Origin: Sporomusa malonica
GTDB lineage: Bacteria; Bacillota; Negativicutes; Sporomusales; Sporomusaceae
Assembly: GCF_900176355.1 (NCBI RefSeq)
Contig: NZ_FWXI01000020.1
Coordinates: 1 to 56,008, forward strand
Reading direction: 5' to 3'
DNA: 56,008 nucleotides
In this document: positions 52,949 to 56,008 of the stretch, in pieces
How positions within the stretch are numbered: position 1 is the first letter of the stretch
Layout: the number at the start of each line of letters is the position of its first letter
Made by a program: the position numbers and the translations under genes
The notes under the pieces: generated by a model
Databases searched by the model: none
The model's input: the letters and a program-made list of their open reading frames with translations, nothing else
Told to the model about the DNA's origin: nothing

Positions 52949-55900
52949 ATGAGAAGGAAATGGCTGCGTACATGGCAGCGAAACGAACCCAGAGAGACAA
53001 GCTTATCCCCTGGTATGAGAAAAGCAATTTTGCTGACGGTACTGGCGGCGGGAATTTTCCTATTTCCAGTCACTGGTGCGAACGCCAGCCCGAGCGGTGG
53101 ACAAATCGTCAGTGGTTCGGGACAAATCAGCCAGCAGGGCGGCAACTCCACAATTACGCAAACCACCGACAAACTTGGCATCAACTGGCAGAACTTCAAC
53201 ATCGCTAAGGGCGAAACCGTCAGGTTTATTCAACCAAGTGCTAACTCTGTCGCGTTAAACCGCGTCCTTGGCAGCGATGCCTCAGCTATTTACGGTACAC
53301 TCAGCGCCAATGGCAAAGTGTTCCTTATCAACCCCAATGGCATCTTGTTTGCCCCCGGCTCCCAGGTCAACGTCGGCGGCATTGTGGCTTCCACTATGAA
53401 CATGACCGACAGCGACTTTCAGGCTGGACGCTACAAACTGAGCGGCAACGGAAAAGGCTCGGTCATTAACCAAGGCACCATCACGGCAACTGACGGCGGC
53501 TATGTCGCCCTCTTAGGCACCCAGGCGAAAAACGAAGGCATCATTACTGCCAATCAAGGCACAGTCGTTCTCGCCGGCGGCAAAGCTGCCACCCTTGACT
53601 TCACCGGTGATGGACTCTTGAATTTGGCTATTGATCAAAAAGCACTGGCTGCCAGCGCAGCCAATAGCGGACTCATTCAAGTCAATGGCGGGCAAGTGGT
53701 GATGACCGCTGGTACAGCTAATACCCTGGCCGGTACTGTTGTCAACAATAGCGGCGTTATTAAAGCGCAAAGCGCTGTCAACAAAAACGGTGTCATCATC
53801 CTGGATGGTGGCCCAAACGGTACAGTGACAAACAGTGGTATACTGGACGTCAACGGCAGGAATGCCGGACAAACCGGCGGCACCATCAAAGTGCTTGGTG
53901 AAAAGGTCGAACTAACCGGTCAGGCTAAGCTTGACGCATCAGGCGAAGCCGGCGGCGGCACAATTCTTGTCGGCGGCAACTACCAGGGTAAAGGGACAGA
54001 ACAAAACGCCATCACGACCAAAGTAGCTGCCGGGGTCAGTCTTAACGCTGACGCCATCACTAGTGGCAACGGCGGCAAGGTGGTGGTGTGGGCTGACGAC
54101 ACCACCACCTTCGCCGGTAAGATAACTGCCAGAGGGGGCTCAGTCAGCGGCGACGGCGGCATGGTCGAAACCTCGGGAAAAAACACTCTCAGTGTAAGTG
54201 GCGCGGTCAACGCCGGAGCTGTCAACGGCAAAGGCGGGAGTTGGCTGTTGGATCCGACTGACTATACCATTGATACGGCGGCGGCCAGCAGCCTTAAGAT
54301 AGCTTTGGATGGTGGCACCAGTGTTACTGTGACCTCCAGTAGTCCTGGAGCAACAACTGGCAATGGCGACATCCACGTCAACTCGGCACTAAGCTGGACA
54401 GGCGGTGGTTCGCTGACTTTAAATGCTTCCAGAAATATCAACGTCAATGCCGCTATTACGGACGGTGGTGCAGGAAATCTGCTCTTTACGCCGGGCAGTG
54501 CGGGTAACCTGCTGGTCGGCAAGAATGGATCAGTCCGCCTGATAGGCGGCGGAAACCTGTTTATTTCTGGCAATCAATACACGCTGATTAACGATTTAGC
54601 GGGCTGGAATGGTATGGGGCTGTCCGGCTATTACGCCCTTAATACCGACATTGACGGTGTGACTGCTGTGAAAGGCACATCATCGAACCCTTTTCTCGGC
54701 GTACTTGAGGGGCTAGGGCATAAGGTCACAATTAACATTAATTCTGGCAGTGGTTATGTCGGTTTATTTGGCAGGACCGAAACCGGCGCTCTTTTGCGCA
54801 ATGTTGGTGTTAGTGGGTCAATAAGCGGGACGGCTAACCGCGTCGGCGGCTTAATTGGGAGTAATTATGGAGGCAACATTATCAATTGCTACAGCACAGT
54901 TGGCCTGAACATGACCAATGCCACTGATATCGGCGGATTGGTTGGCAGGAATGCTGGGTTAGGCATTAATACCGGAGAGATTATCAACAGCTATAGCACA
55001 GGAACAGTGGCTTCGGCGAACTCAACGAATGCCGGCGGCTTGGTAGGGGCAAATTCCACTGGTGGCAGCATCAAGAACAGTTATAGCACGATCGCCATGA
55101 ACAACGTACCAAGCTGTTATTATGTAGGTGGTTTGGTGGGGCATAACACTGGCACAGTTGATAATTCCTACAGCACGGGCGACGTGACAGGCGACATTTA
55201 TGTCGGTGGCCTGGTGGGATATAGCTCAAATGCTATTCGGTATTCCTTCAGTACCGGAAAAGTGACCGGCAATCCCGCAGACAGTGGCGGCATAGCTGGA
55301 GAGTACGCATCGGGACCAGATCTAATCTCGAATTGTTTCTGGAACACGACCGTCAACGCTGGACTAAATGGTGTTGGTGAGGGGACTACTTCTGGCGCAA
55401 TTGGTAAAACAGCAGATGAAATGAAGATGGCAGCTACTTTCGCATCCTGGGATCAAAGTGTGTGGAAATTCTACGATGGCAGCACCATCCCTTTGCTCAA
55501 GTCATTCTTACAGTCGGTAACGGTTACGGCTAATTCGACTAGCATGATCTATAACGGAACGATATATAACGGCAGCGCAGGAGTTACTTATTCATCGCCT
55601 GTTACACTTTCCGGCACACTGGCTTTTACCGGTGCAGACAAAAATGTGGGTACCTACACCATCACCCCCACTGGCTTGTATACTGATCAGCAAGGCTATG
55701 ACATCCAGTTTAAAAGCGGTACCCTGACTGTGACTAAGGCCCCACTAACGGTAACCGCGAGTGGTTTAAATAAGGTCTACAATGGTCTGACTGACGCGAG
55801 TGTGACCTACGGAGGATGGATAAGCGGCGATACGTTGACTGCCAGCGGCGCAGCATCCTTTATTGACAAAAATGTGGGAACAGCTAAAACAGTCAATGTG

Positions 55901-56008
55901 AGTGGGATTGTCTTAAGTGGTGCAGATGCCGGGAACTATAACTTGCAGAACACAACAGCATCCACCACAGCTAATATTACTCCAGCGGACCTGACAGTCA
56001 CGGCAATC
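52949..56008 (+). CDS. TpsA exoprotein (filamentous haemagglutinin-like), 5' part; runs off window
   Basis: ATG 52949 opens a frame that stays open to the window end (1,020 codons visible). A long signal peptide (~46 residues; core MRKAILLTVLAAGIFLFPVTGANA) is followed by the TPS secretion domain (GGQIVSGSGQISQQG, LNRVLGSDASAIYGTLSANG, NPNG-type FLINPNGILFAPG). Haemagglutinin beta-helix follows, then about six GLUG-type repeats (VGGLIG, IGGLVG, AGGLVG, VGGLVG) at residues ~630-780. YDG/MBG-type domains (KVYNGLTDASVTYGGW) follow at the end. It is likely an adhesin secreted by the adjacent TpsB. The ribosome site GGAG is 14 bases away, which is wide. Confidence 0.93.
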   Translation, partial: MRRKWLRTWQRNEPRETSLSPGMRKAILLTVLAAGIFLFPVTGANASPSGGQIVSGSGQISQQGGNSTITQTTDKLGINWQNFNIAKGETVRFIQPSANSVALNRVLGSDASAIYGTLSANGKVFLINPNGILFAPGSQVNVGGIVASTMNMTDSDFQAGRYKLSGNGKGSVINQGTITATDGGYVALLGTQAKNEGIITANQGTVVLAGGKAATLDFTGDGLLNLAIDQKALAASAANSGLIQVNGGQVVMTAGTANTLAGTVVNNSGVIKAQSAVNKNGVIILDGGPNGTVTNSGILDVNGRNAGQTGGTIKVLGEKVELTGQAKLDASGEAGGGTILVGGNYQGKGTEQNAITTKVAAGVSLNADAITSGNGGKVVVWADDTTTFAGKITARGGSVSGDGGMVETSGKNTLSVSGAVNAGAVNGKGGSWLLDPTDYTIDTAAASSLKIALDGGTSVTVTSSSPGATTGNGDIHVNSALSWTGGGSLTLNASRNINVNAAITDGGAGNLLFTPGSAGNLLVGKNGSVRLIGGGNLFISGNQYTLINDLAGWNGMGLSGYYALNTDIDGVTAVKGTSSNPFLGVLEGLGHKVTININSGSGYVGLFGRTETGALLRNVGVSGSISGTANRVGGLIGSNYGGNIINCYSTVGLNMTNATDIGGLVGRNAGLGINTGEIINSYSTGTVASANSTNAGGLVGANSTGGSIKNSYSTIAMNNVPSCYYVGGLVGHNTGTVDNSYSTGDVTGDIYVGGLVGYSSNAIRYSFSTGKVTGNPADSGGIAGEYASGPDLISNCFWNTTVNAGLNGVGEGTTSGAIGKTADEMKMAATFASWDQSVWKFYDGSTIPLLKSFLQSVTVTANSTSMIYNGTIYNGSAGVTYSSPVTLSGTLAFTGADKNVGTYTITPTGLYTDQQGYDIQFKSGTLTVTKAPLTVTASGLNKVYNGLTDASVTYGGWISGDTLTASGAASFIDKNVGTAKTVNVSGIVLSGADAGNYNLQNTTASTTANITPADLTVTAI

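Noticed and set aside
52903..53208. 101-codon frame across the TpsA start
   Set aside because: Different frame from the real TpsA, which has the signal peptide and TPS domain; no independent support.
37248..56008. Possible CRISPR array among the hairpin repeats
   Set aside because: The repeats at 41415 and 50610 are single dispersed copies without regular spacers; no array structure was found anywhere in the window.

Overview
This window comes from a spore-forming Firmicute with an outer membrane, most likely class Negativicutes and probably family Sporomusaceae. Sporulation genes (an interrupted spo0F-like regulator, fin, spoVT, spoVB, a SpoIID-domain protein) occur beside genes that only make sense in a diderm cell: two TpsA-type exoproteins, a TpsB outer-membrane transporter and a fragment of an outer-membrane barrel. 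Gene order supports a Firmicute backbone. DUF1934-argS-rpoE-pyrG ... spo0F-fsa-glpX and fin-mfd-spoVT-spoVB-yabN both follow the Bacillus subtilis order. No tRNA, rRNA or CRISPR array was seen.

Layout. 1-5461: 3' part of a CdiA-like exoprotein ending in an RNase A-like toxin domain, plus its likely immunity gene. 5462-8470: accessory DNA with a REP-associated (RAYT) transposase bounded by perfect 19-bp inverted repeats, a 15-bp tandem array, an outer-membrane protein fragment and small orphan genes. 8491-11500: glgC with a downstream microprotein on the minus strand, then an orphan AAA+ ATPase. 11560-14932: a padR/DUF1700/DUF4097 envelope operon followed by two decayed genes (acyltransferase 3, lnt). 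15052-19547: a Cys-rich small protein, a DUF2156 protein, speD, a b-type cytochrome and a MurE-like ligase. 19617-24929: a VanW lipoprotein, a SpoIID-domain protein, a soluble chemoreceptor, DUF1934 and argS. 24992-33831: rpoE, pyrG, sppA, Yip1, a membrane protein, spo0F (interrupted), a Cys-rich protein, fsa and glpX. 34069-44730: an M23 peptidase, a degenerate 5'-nucleotidase-like protein, a small PrsW-like protease, fin, mfd, spoVT, spoVB and yabN/mazG. 44826-47604: HU, phoB, pstB and phoU. 47804-56008: a MalT-like LuxR regulator, DUF2442, a membrane protein, and a TpsB-TpsA operon that runs off the window.

How genes work together. The pho genes form a phosphate module, with a Pho-box-like TTAACA repeat before pstB. 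TpsB at 51221 should export the adjacent TpsA and might also serve the CdiA-like protein, whose own transporter is not visible. VanW, the SpoIID-domain protein, the MurE-like ligase and the LysM/M23 peptidase all point to wall or spore-cortex work.

Most notable observations: (1) spo0F is frameshifted by a 17-bp tandem duplication bounded by a TGAAAC repeat, which could be reversible; (2) three genes have their best Shine-Dalgarno-spaced start at ATT, ATC or ATA; (3) the 5'-nucleotidase-like protein has lost nearly all metal and catalytic residues; (4) three families of dispersed intergenic repeats are present; (5) SpoVT carries a four-cysteine insertion; (6) the RNase A-like CDI toxin has Phe where I recall Tyr in a characterised relative.
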